Positions 31,401 through 43,400 of a DNA stretch of 64,000 bases are shown here, piece by piece. The stretch spans positions 106,317,845-106,381,844 of the forward strand of contig NC_080671.1 in assembly GCF_030247195.1 (NCBI RefSeq), read 5' to 3'. The notes under the pieces are model-generated. The model was not told the origin of the DNA, made no database searches, and saw only the letters and a list, made by a program, of their open reading frames with translations. Within the stretch, counting starts at the first letter, position 1; each line of letters begins with the position of its first letter. The stretch comes from Topomyia yanbarensis. Taxonomy: Eukaryota > Arthropoda > Insecta > Diptera > Culicidae. The position numbers and the translations under genes were made by a program.

Positions 31401-34400
31401 TGATGTTTTTATTTTTTTGCTTAGGAACTTTATTTATTGCAAGTCGCCAGCTGTTCAGATTTTCGGAGCAGGTAGCTGCAAGTTTAACCCTGGATTTGAT
31501 TATCTCGATCTTCGTTTCAATGTCGTTTATTATCTTACCCTGCTTAGTGCGTTTTGAAATAGATCGGTCTTCGTCCGCCAAATTGTTTCGGACTCTGTCT
31601 ATTTGCGTTTTACTCTTACAGCGATCGCTCACAAGTTGTTTCTGTAGTTCGCTAATTTGATAGGTCAAATCGTCGATCTTCTTCAGCAGCTCACAATCGA
31701 CCTATTTGGGCAGACATGCCGCTGCTACCGTCGGTCTGGGAATGAGGCAACCACGATTGTATACTATTCCCCCGAAAATCATTCCCCAGAAAGCCATTCC
31801 CCAGAATTCCACTCCCCAGAATATCATCCCCCAGAATATACTATTCTCCAGAAAGTCATTTCCCAGAATGTACCATTCCCCAGAATTCCGTACCCTAGAA
31901 TGCACCATCTCCCAGAAAGTCATTCCTCGGAAAAGATTAATTTTTTTAGTGATTTGATCTTTTCAAACGTACTAGTCGTTCCAACTTCCATCGAACGATA
32001 TTCTTCGATTCGGTCACATTTGAAATGATTTGCATTGTGTTGAAACCGAAAGTTAGGATGACATTATTTATTCCGAATTAAAATAAAGAATGGCTGACTT
32101 TCCCCAAAAACCATTCCACAGAAACTAAAATACCATAGTGTTTTCCCCAGAAAGAACTATTCTCCAGAAAACCATATCCAGAATGAGCATTGGTTCATAA
32201 GTTCATTACACAGTTATAACGATTTCCCACACATTTTTTTGAGGTGGGAAATTTTTTTGATGAAAATCAAAACATTTTTTCAGTACGTTGGCTTTGGCCA
32301 TATTGCTCCCCTCGAAGAGTGCACTGGTAGCAGCATTAGACAATTGCAATATTTTTACTTTTCTTTTAATAATATAAACATACATATAGGACAAATCGCA
32401 ACATTCAGCACAGGTGTGTTTCACAGTGCCATTTCGCAACAACCATAGAAAGCGGTAGCCTCTCCTTCTTAGAATCCAAAAGAATGAAACAGTGTTATGT
32501 AAGTAAGGTTATGTGGCGAAACCAAAACTTTGTACATTACCAAAGTCAAGGAACTGATGCATGATGTTAAGCTGAAGGATAAGCCGTCGGAAGAAGCTCC
32601 TCGCAAAAATATCGTTGCACCCATTCGGCCGGTTCCAACCACTCATTTACAAATTAGTTAACCCTTAGGCCCAGGAACAATTGGTATATCCACCCTATCC
32701 ACCGTATACTTGCGCATGTGTCAGTGGCGCCATATTTATTATGTCTGTAACTCTGTGGTATAAGTACCATTTGGTGTAAGGTATGAAAATACTTTCGAAT
32801 GTATTTAGTGCAACCTGTTGGACTAAATACATTCGATTGGATCGTACATTTGCGTACGAAACATTCCCAATACAAAAGAAAGATAAATGCTCTAAAAACC
32901 CACGAAACCATTTGTCAAAATATGTATTCATTTCGATTTTGATATGGATTCAACCAAAACTCCAAAAAAGGAATCAACATATATGTTTGAATAAACCGGG
33001 CAGACGCAAAGATCACAAGTTTGCGTGCAAGTTACTTGGCGTACAAATGCAAAGAACTGCTCATGTTTGAAAGAAGGAACCAAGTCCTATGTTCGAGTAA
33101 ACCGGTTATACGGGAGGATAACATGTATGCTTGCGGAGGCCGCTGCTTTCGACGGCACATCCTCAGCAGCTTAACACAGCATAAGTTCCTTGAATTAGGT
33201 ATGCGCAAACCATTGGCTTAACCACAAATAATTACTAAAAACATTAACTTTTCTGGGGAATGGGGCATTCTGGGGAATGACTTTCTGGGGAATTGAGCAT
33301 TCTGGATAATGGTTTTCTAGGGATTGGTACATTCTGGGAAATGTCTTTCTGGGGAATGGTACATTCTGGGGAAGGGAATTCTGGGGAATGGCTTTCTGGG
33401 AAATGGCTTTCGGGGGAATGGTATACAACCGGCAACCACGCATATCTCGCAAAGATATCAATAGTTGCCAACCTCCACCGCCGCTGATTCACCGATCCGG
33501 ACACAGGACACCACTTCGTGATCCGAGGCATTCAGACACAACTGAAAACACAAAATAGTTTGAGGTTAGGTTCCATCCGGGGTAGCTTTGTCTCTTTCAA
33601 AATAGGTGAAAATCAGTAGAATCCAGAAAATAACTATTTGGAAATGTGCTTTAGAGCTCCGGATCACTTCACAGAGAACTGTAGACCCGGGACACTGGTT
33701 GGAATGGAACGAATTCAAACCAGAACCCAGGGTTAATTTATATGTTTCTAAACATCTGTCCACGATCAGTATAAGCGTTCCCAATTCCGAGATAATCTAT
33801 CATTCCGTCGAGACCGAATAAGTAACAACTAAACGGACGGTCTAGATTTTAGAAACGCTTTTCCCATGTTAACTCCAACCTTCTGTTCCCTCCAGGGTGA
33901 CGAAATCGTGCAACGATGCAGCGTGCTGATGCGCATGGATTACACCGTGACCGAACTAACGAATCCAAATGGCGAACTCTCGGCTCACTATCCGGCCAAG
34001 CTGCTCATCCCCGAACAGGAAACGAAAGCGAACGTATCGCTTTCCACAGTCTCTCCGGCCACCATCACCGAACGCCGTCCCAGAAGCAATGCATCCCCCC
34101 AGTCAATCGGATCGGATGCAGTTACCGACTCGGCACGTAATGCTGCGAACCGTGATCAGGTGATCGTGGACGGACGGATTGATGCCCAACGGCTTCGCTA
34201 TTTGATTTTGCGTGCCCGGCTGGCGCGATGCCGTGCCCGTTTTCCACTACCGGTAATACTGTACAAGGGAAAGTACATCTGCCGATCGGCAACGCTGTCT
34301 GGGGGGCCTGAGATCTACGGTCGGTCCGGACTGGAATACTTTGCCTACGCAGCCGAAGCGACGCTTCCAGAGCCAGGAGGTGAGTACAAAGCGTAAGTTT

Positions 34401-37400
34401 GTTTCTAAAGAAAATTCATAATATTGTACTTATTCCTTAGACGAAGCTTACGAAGCACAGGAGGATTCGTCGTCCGATGAATCGGATTCCAAAGATTGGC
34501 CACTGTTTGGTCGACTACGCCGGAAAGATATACGTTTGCTGAAGGCTCTCAACGTGGGGACCATTATCGACTTTATGGTAGAGAACAAGAAGGTCAAATT
34601 CTGGCTGAACGTCACATCGTCCGAGAAGGTGGACAAGGAGAATCGGTATAGTTTTTTCAAGATTCTCGCACTGCCATATCCAGGTTGCGAGTTCTTCCGT
34701 GAGTACCGCGATAACGATTGCCGTGGTGAAGGACTGATCTTCGACTGGAATCAGTCGTACGTTGATGCCGGTATCCGAGTGCCGGACGATGCAGTGACAG
34801 CCGAATTAAACATCGACTGGCATAACTACAAGCAGTGGGATCTTGTGAAGCTCACCCAGAACTACCTCCGGTTGCTTTTAAAGTACTTGCAGGAAAATAA
34901 TTCCGGACTATTGGTCCACTGCATAAGCGGGTGGGATCGGACACCGTTGTTTGTCTCGCTGCTGCGAATTTCCCTCTGGGCAGATGGTGCAGTTCACCAG
35001 TCGCTGAGTGCGTCCCAAATGCTTTATTTCACGATCGCATACGACTGGCTGTTGTTCGGTCACAATTTACCTGATCGATTGAATAAGGGCGAGGTGATAT
35101 TCTACTTCTGCTTCTACATACTCAAGTACATAGTCGATGACGAGTTTAGCGTGTTAACTCATAGGTAAGTTTTAATCGGTACTGCTCATTGACGGTATGG
35201 CCATTTTGATGGGTTGTCTTTGTATCCGTAGAACCCGTAGCCATCATAGTAGCGGAAGTAGTAGTATAGGCGTAATTAGAACTGATAGCGAAAGTATGCT
35301 CGATGGGTTGTTATTTGACGGAGAAAGTCGCGGATCTAGCATATCACTCAACTCGACGTGCAGCTTCACTAGTGGGCGAAGTTCTTCCATTCACGATACT
35401 CAGACATGTGTCAGCACTGGTATCGGGCTAACAAACGATGGTGCAAGCAATAGCATAGCAATAACCGGTAGGAATAATGGTGCTAACAGGAACAGCGGTA
35501 CGTCCGGTGGTGCAAGCAACGGAGATGAGGGTATCAACTCGTTCAATGGGTAAGTCGGCACTAGCATTTACCGATCATTGTGTGAGTAGGTAATCAAATT
35601 TCGTACGGTTGTATTATTCATGCAGCAACAATGGCTTTTCATCACACAGTAACGATAGCAGTAGCAGTATTGGATGCATGTCTCATGATAGTTCGAATCA
35701 TAATATCCAATGGTCGCCGAAAGCTAAACGGTGAGTAGCTAACTTATGCTGCTTGTGCTTGGAAACAGTTCTTTCTTGATTGTGCAAAAACCTTCACCAA
35801 AGTGAAAATTCTAAACTTTTCTGGGATTGAATTTTTTAATGGTTCCATCGCATTATGTTTTGTTTCCTTCGATGGTCGAGCAGTTTGATTCGGTTCTTGA
35901 CCTTTCAACGACGTACCAGTATTGTTCTTCGGGATTGTTGAGACTTGTTTAGGTAGAACAGAGGCTCCTTGTGGGGTACATACTCCATCCTTTTTACTTC
36001 GTCTTGATTAAAGGATTACTAGGTTCTCATTTACAATCGTTGCACCCAGCTTACATTTTTTCACCACCTGGGCACAAGATTGAAACAAGATTGTCTCATT
36101 TATCCTTGAATTTCAAATGTCCAAGGGTTTCTCAGTCCGGTCGAAATCGTTCATATGGAACTCTCATCAGAAATGGGGTGACATTGCAGCTCTCAAAATG
36201 TTTTTTTGTAGTTTTGTTAGCATAACGATCTTTGAATTTATTTTTCAAGCATTGACACCTTTTTCTTGACCGGGTGCTCATGCAGTTGTGCGCTGAACAG
36301 GGATACTAGGTATATTTTTCAAATGTCCTCACATTTCATAAAAAAATGTCTTCAACGGCCAGGATTCTGAATCGGTTATTAATTTTGCCGTGGTGGTTTT
36401 GCCGTGGGCGTGTCGGGGAGCTTAATCTACAAATTTTTATGCTTAGCAATTGGTAGATTAAGGATCTAGGATTGCGGTAGACCCCGCTTTCTTGTAGCCC
36501 AACGGCGCGTGCATCTGGTAGCGGATAGATGCTAAGGGATACCCTGACGTCTGGCCTGAATTCTTATTTACATATTCAAATAGTGCTAGAATGATGCAGT
36601 ATCCCATAGGTGAAGGTATTTACATTAAAATTAGGCTAGTTGGAAGTCACTCAGTACTTCGCCTTAGTTTTGCGTGATCAGGAATATGTCAATAATATTT
36701 TAACGTTCCTAGTTGTTTTGAAGAACCTTCAGCCACGTGGACCAAACCGACAATTAATGTGGATAATTTCCCAATATAAGCAAAGACAAACCTGGGCAGT
36801 TTTTCAGCTGGATGTGTGTGCGGATGAGGGGCTCTCTATGATTGATTTCTCTTCTGTGAATAATTTAGTCATGTTCACGTTGCTCCGCAAATCTATGAGT
36901 TTGGTATTAGTTAACATTATCATAATTCAATACACACGAACGCTATAATACAGCAATAAAAATCTGAAGAGAGTGTGTTCCCATCTGAACAGGCGTCTAT
37001 TTGGAGATTCTGTCACGTTCGCCCGAATGACATTCGCCCGAAAGCCATTTACCCGAAGGACATTTGCCCGAATGTCACATAAACTCGAATGTCATTCACC
37101 CGAATGCCACGAACGCCCGAAAGACATTCGCCCGAATGCAACATAAACCCGAATGCCATTCGCCCGAATTCCATATACCCGAAAAACATCGAAATGTCAA
37201 TCGAAAAATTTTTATTTATTAAGATGAAATACAAATTTTATTACATTTGATGATATGAAGAAATTAACACTAAAGCTATACCAGTCAAATAGTTAATCCA
37301 ATCACCTGGTTTGTGTGATTTAACTAGGGTTTCCAGTTTTAAGTCCTTTTGTGAGTTCTTTATAGACTTTTTAGCTGTTGGCACCGCTTGTAGTGTACGT

Positions 37401-40400
37401 AAAACATACGTACTAGGGTTTTTCTCTTCAAGCTGCAACTGCTTCAACACACCATAGAATTTCCACGGTTTAACAAACCGTTCCATTTATTGTGCTAGTC
37501 TTCCACATTATTGGTGGTTCTTGGAAACTTTGTCGATACATTTTCGAAAACTGACCACGGAGCGGGGGGGCAAAGAAGGGTTATCGAGAAACTTTTTGGT
37601 TAGTTTCCTTCCTACCAAAAATACAATTTTTACTAATGTAATCCAAAAAATCGTCGAGAGCCTTTGGACAACTTTTCCTCAATTCTTCGAGTGCCATTGG
37701 AATACCTCGATGGGGCAAGAAAGCCAATGCAACAACTTGTTTGTAAATTAGTTGTATTTGGTGATCTTTCGAATATTTTGTCTGACGACCAAGTTGTTTT
37801 ATTTTTCTGAAAAAACTTGAACTGTCTCGAAATCCAATATTACGTAGAGAGCTATTTGGTATATAGATTCAAGAAATTGCTCTTGTTTTGAAAAAAGGAA
37901 TCAACCCTTATGTTTGAGTATACCGGGCAAACGAGTGGATCAACAGTTTCTTTGCAGACTTATTTGGCATGCAGATCCAAGGATTTGTCATGTTTGAAAG
38001 AAGCAATCAACCCCTAATAGCGGGAAAAGAGCTGCTCATGTTTAAAAGAAGGAATCAATCCATAAGTGTGAGTAAACCGGGCAAACGAGTGGATCACCGG
38101 TTTGATTGCGAGGGCTATTTGGTAGACAAACTCAAAGAACTGCTCATATTTAAAGAAGGAATCTACCGCTATATTTCAGTAAACCAAGCATACCTATAGA
38201 TCACAGGTTTGCCGAGTAGGGACCTCCGCTTCGGTTCCACGACCTCGGTAATTGTGGCAAAGCCGCATCACACTAGCTTCGCCACGTAACATTTTTGAGC
38301 TACTATTTACTAACGGTGTTGTGCCAAATGGACTCCCACCATGCAAGATATAATTACTAATTTAATTGATTCAATTCGTTAACGGAACATCTTAACCCAT
38401 TCATGCCCATGTTGTTTGTGGACAACAACGTTTTTAAACAGCTATAACTTTTGATTGAGGCAAGATTTGTTCACAAAACCAAGTAAGGCTAATAAACCTT
38501 GCCTTTCATTTTAGTACTAACAATTACCAGGATCAGCTCTAGAACTGAAGTTATTGCAATTTGTCTGTTGGATTCCAATGGAGCAGTGCTGCCAGGGCCA
38601 GTTTACGTTGACAACGAAAAAAGATTTTTTCATATATCTTCGTTATTATTCAATATTATTGAAAACTGATAAAACTTATCAAATTAGAGTGTCTTTGGCT
38701 ACGTTTTCCACGTAAGTGGACTATTGTAAATATTCTAGGAGAATTGCATTGAGCATTGAAAGGTAAAAATTGAGCAGCTTCTAGCACTGTGAGGGAAGCA
38801 CCAATCTATATGAAAAAAGGCTTTTCACGTTTCGTGACCCCACCGTTTTCAAGAAAAAATAGTTTTGAAATCCTACGTGCACTATAAAAAAGTTGGGCAT
38901 GAAAGGGTTAATTTATATTTACCTCGATCGGTCGTGTTTCCGAAAGATTTCTTATTATTTTGTCCGGTTTATCACAAGATTTCACCGCTCGAGCTGACAA
39001 CTACGTCCTATATGCATCAGTTTGCACCTGAAGAGCAGTTGTGGCGTTGGCAACAGAACCTCAGTGACGTCGGATAGTACACCTAAAAGCGATGTCGCAT
39101 AGCCACATTGGTCAGTGTACGGTTGACTAATGTGGATACGCCACATCGCTTTCTGGTGCACTGTCCGACTTCGCTGCCGCTCAGTCGGCTTTAAACTAGC
39201 TATAGCCCCTATGTTTGAGTAAACCGGGCAAACAAGAGGATCACAGGTTTGCTTATAACTCCGGCGACGGGTGGATCAACGCCTCGTCCAACGGAACCTA
39301 AGCGGCTTTGCGCCGCTTCGGATCCTTGGCCTCGGATATGCGGCCAAGCCGCATCACACTAGCTCCGCTGTATAAGCTCACTTGTTATTGTTCAGTTTAT
39401 CAAACTTTAGTTAAAGATTTCACATTTCCCGCTCGGATTTGGTTTATTTAGGTTAAAATACATCCTTTTGGCAAAAAAAACCGCATTAAAGTCGGACTTC
39501 TATCACAAAAGTCACTAAACTAGACAATTACCGATTTTATATTATGCTTGAGTGAATGTGGTATTCGGGTTAATGACATTCGGGCGAGTGGTCCATTCGG
39601 GTTAATGACATTCGGGTAAATGGTCCATTCTGGTATATGGTTTTCGGGCGAACGTCATTCGGGTAAATGTCTTTCGGGTGAATGTCATTCGGGCGAATGT
39701 GATAGAACCCTATTTGGAAGGTCATCCGCTAATAAGAGATTTTTCTTCCAGCGATATATAAATAGTGGGTCACTTTTTCACAGGTCTTTAAAAGAAAAAA
39801 AAACAAAGAAAAGACAAACGGAAATAGAAACTGAAATAAAATGGAGCAAATGATGTACGATGGAGGTGTGGTGCTGGTGCGTATTATGCCAGGCGATGGA
39901 GATTGTTTATTTTCGGCGCTGGCAAACCAGTTATTCCATAGCGATATCGGAAGTGAAGAGTACGTGGCAGCAATAGTCCGGCTGAGAGCATTGGTAGTGG
40001 AACATATTAAAGCCAACCGAGAAAATTTCCTTCTATGTCTGATGGAGAGAGTCTCCGATGTAGGAGTTTATGCAGGCATCAACGTAACCGAGAAAATTGA
40101 AGGTTTTTTGCGACGTTTAACACATCTCAGAGAATGGGGGGTGAGGAAACCATAGCGGCAGTAGCAGGGATTTACAACTGTAGAGTGGACGTGTATAACG
40201 AAAATGGCACGGTAATAAAATTTAACTAGAAGAGTAACGAACAGAACAGTAAGAATAGCGTACCGCGTAGGTGGAAGAGGATCAAGACACGCTGAGAGAA
40301 ATCATTATGACTCAGTGGTGCAACGTTTGAATCTCAGAACACAGAATAACTTGAACGAAACGGAAGAATACGTACCCCCTATACCTATGCTGGCGGAATG

Positions 40401-43400
40401 GCAGAACCGGAATACGATCAATCTCAAATAAACACACGATCAATCTTTCCATCATTGGAAGTCGCAGGCAGTACCAAAGAGTGGGATCGCTTTATACTAG
40501 TGAGCTGGAATATTAGAGGATGTTCCGATCGAGAAAAACACCTGTTTCTACGCTAGATGATTTCTTTGCGAAAGCGGAATACACGATTGTGGCGTTACAG
40601 GAGACGAGGCTAGCAAACTGCACGGTGGACACGGCAAACTATCATTGGTTAAATGTAAACGAATTTGAAGAGCGGGATCGTATGGGCGGAGGAACAGCGA
40701 TATTGATTCACAAGGCCATATTCAAGGGAGATTGCTTCAAGAGGATAAGTGCCAATGCCTGCGCATACAAATGCGATATCTTTTTTAAACCATTTTTGAT
40801 CATATCGGCGTATATCCGTAGCACAGAAGTAGGAACGAACGGAGAATTCGACGCACTGTACCACTTCATAATCAAGTTACCAGACAACATAAGGGAGAGA
40901 GTAATGATTTTGGGCGACCCTAATGCACGATTGGGTCGTAGTGGAGGATGATCGGCAGTGGATCGGTAAAAACTTACACCACGATATGTCCAATGACAAT
41001 GGCATTAAGCTGAAGAATCTGCTCCACGGGCTAAAACTAAAAGATTATGTCACTTTGAGCAACTCACGTTCAGCTAACTTCACCTGGTCGAATAGAAGAT
41101 CCCATTCGCAAATCGATCATATCTTGATGCACAAAATGGACGATTTCAACTTCCCTGAAGTGAAATGCTTCTTCCATCCTCAGATTGAGAGCGATCATAA
41201 AGTGGTAGTGCGCTACTTATAAAGAGCAAAAAACAAACTAACGACTTTAAAACGAAAAACATCACAAGAAAACAGAACGAATAAAAGAGTGCGATTGGAA
41301 ATTGGTTCGTTAAGGGATGAGGAAAGTCACAAAAAATATCAAAACGAACTAGATAAACAATTAACGGATATTCAAACTGGGGCACAGACAGTAGAGACAA
41401 AATGGTGCGGAATGGAGAATGCGATAAAAACGACGGCGGAGGCTACCATTAGAAAGGCTGGTTTGCCCCAAACGCCAAGGAGAGCCGCAGCCTCTAAGCG
41501 TTACTTTTTGGCAAGACAACAGTTATTGGCAAACAGGAGCGATGGAGAAAGGAAGAAAGAACGGAAACGGGCATGGAAAGCTAAAGAAGAGGCGGAAAAT
41601 CAACATTTTCGGGAGAAAGTCGAAAATTTCTTAAAACTAACTGAAAATGATAACTCTCTGGATCGAATGACAATGACATTCCGTTTTATCAAAAGTCACA
41701 GGAGGAGAAAGGATACACGGTGGAGAAAGTACCTAAACATTCAGCAGTGGAATGCAAAAATTGGAAATCGTTCGAATGATCCCCGGATGAGAGCGGATCG
41801 GATCCAACAAGAGAGGAGATTGAATACATTGTAAGGAAAACGAAAAACAACACTGCGCCGGGTCTAGATGGTATAGCTGTAGAACTACTAAAGTACGGGT
41901 CAGACGCCTTGATGGATGAGCTAGCTGCCTTGTTACGACAGGTATTCCGGTCTAATGTGGTTCCTAGTGGATGGATTTCAACGGTTCAAGTCCCAATAGC
42001 CAAAAAACAAAACCCACAATCTACGGACGATTACAGATGCATAACGCTCTGTTCAGTTGCCTATAAAATCTACACTAGAATGCTGCTAAACCGACTCGAT
42101 CAACAAATCCTGCCAATGTTATCCTACCAAATGGCGTTCCAAAGCAGAAGAGGCGCATGCGATCAAATCTTCACGCTACGCAGGATATTAGACGAAAGAT
42201 GGAGGAAGGGCAAACATTCAATACTGGTATCGATTGACCTAAAACAGGCGTTTGATAGAGTGGTCGTTTCAAAACTATCGGCGATTCTGATAGACATGGG
42301 AGTGTCACCGGGATTAGTTAATCGTATCAATACTGCGTGCATTGCGGAAAGAACATCACTCCAATGGTTTGGTGAAAGAACCCCAGTAATTAACAAGGCT
42401 AAGGGAGTTAAGCAAGGATGTCCACTGAGCCCGATATTGTTTATTTTACTGCTATACCGCGTGCTAATAACGGTGCGGGAACTGACGCCGGAAATCAACC
42501 TGGAACACTATGGACGCATCATTATATCGTGCATTCTGGCCTATGCGGATGATCTACTGTTCGTATGCGACACGGATGAAGACGTTGAAAGGATAATTGG
42601 TCTATTAATTTCACTGCTGGCCTCGGTAGGTCTAGAAATAAACACGAGTAAAACCTGCGTCCTCTACAGAGATCCCTACGACATTAATAATGTCGAACCA
42701 GACTCCATGAGGAAATTCGGGCCATTCGAGTTGAAAGTAGTGCATTCGTGACGAGCAGCTTGACACGGAAGGAAACAACAGCGGAAAGGATAAAAAAGGC
42801 CAACAAGACTTTTCACGCACTATGTGGCTTCTTGAGGAGGTACAAGCTAAAATGGGAGGTCGTTAAAAGGCTTTACAACTCCTGTATATCTCCAGTTGCT
42901 CGATACTCCGTGGAAGTTTCCACGCTGCTCAAAAGTAACAGGAACGCCCTTCGCGATATAGAAAATTCCATGCTGGAAATTCTGCTGTCACTAAGCTCAG
43001 ACGGAGAGCAAATCAGCTTTCACCTGGCGTACAATGATCAGAGAAGATATTGAAAGGAGTCGCATAAATGCAGAGCAGTGGCAGGATTGGGCGCTTGATA
43101 AGGAAAAGTTGAAAAGAGAAGCGAAGAATTTGCTAAATGGTCGAATCGGATTATGTAGTGAGCAGTGCTTCGGAGGAGGACAGTGAAATAGATATGCTAC
43201 CATCAGAGTTTGAAGGATTTGATGAGGAAACCGTTCATACCGTCCGCATGGACCAGCTCAGCCATTACGCAAACTATCCACCTGACCCGTACCAGGACTA
43301 ACTTAACTATAATTGTTCCACCTGGTTTCGAAGAAAAAAAAACCCTGGGAATGATCATATACTCTCTAAACAAGATTGTCTCATTTATCCTTAAACTTCA

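Larger units (their letters stand above)
31755..33430. mobile_element. MULE/Foldback-type element A, inverted minisatellite ends, 9-bp duplication
   Basis: The 1676-bp element is flanked by GGCAACCAC (31746-31754 and 33431-33439). Ends read GATTGTATACTATTCCCCCG on the left and the near-complement on the right. About 180 bp at each end is a degenerate tandem array of ~12-15 bp units (consensus CATTCCCCAGAA), in opposite orientation at the two ends. Additional units occur at 32100-32190. The interior contains one and a half copies of a ~108-bp repeat (32960-33160) shared with element B, a small palindrome (32796-32835) and a coding-like stretch (32518-32658). No transposase was recognised. It resides in EDTP intron 1. 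Confidence 0.88.
37006..39709. mobile_element. MULE/Foldback-type element B, inverted minisatellite ends, 9-bp duplication
   Basis: The 2704-bp element is flanked by a perfect CTATTTGGA duplication (36997-37005 and 39710-39718). Ends read GATTCTGTCACGTTCGCCCG and the near-complement. Terminal arrays (to about 37190, and from about 39545) consist of units with the core CATTCGCCCGAA, inverted relative to each other. The interior holds a decayed MULE transposase fragment on the minus strand (37252-37790), a ~108-bp tandem repeat (37880-38200), GC-rich blocks ending AAGCCGCATCACACTAGC at two places (38263 and 39344), and a nested piggyBac-like MITE (38396-38907). The end structure, 9-bp duplication and transposase remnant together place it in the Mutator/Foldback group. 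Confidence 0.92.
39841..43360 (+). mobile_element. Non-LTR retrotransposon (LINE) with OTU protease, endonuclease and RT domains, decayed
   Basis: A plus-strand series of frames reads OTU-type cysteine protease, apurinic-like endonuclease and reverse transcriptase in order. Each domain is broken by frameshifts. It starts about 120 bp after the right target duplication of element B and its end precedes a 304-bp direct repeat (43368). Details are given with the domain entries. The clade was not determined. Confidence 0.85.

Noticed and set aside
31706..31957. ORFs rich in PQN/PES repeats at both ends of element A (also 33195-33531)
   Set aside because: They are translations of the CATTCCCCAGAA minisatellite, open in several frames because the unit lacks stops. 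Not proteins.
36440..36545. Possible tRNA-like GC-rich stretch in EDTP intron 5
   Set aside because: No acceptor stem pairing or convincing A and B boxes could be assembled.
41909..42751. 280-residue reverse transcriptase frame as a host gene
   Set aside because: It is the RT domain of the OTU-LINE and is preceded and followed by the same element's other domains in shifted frames.
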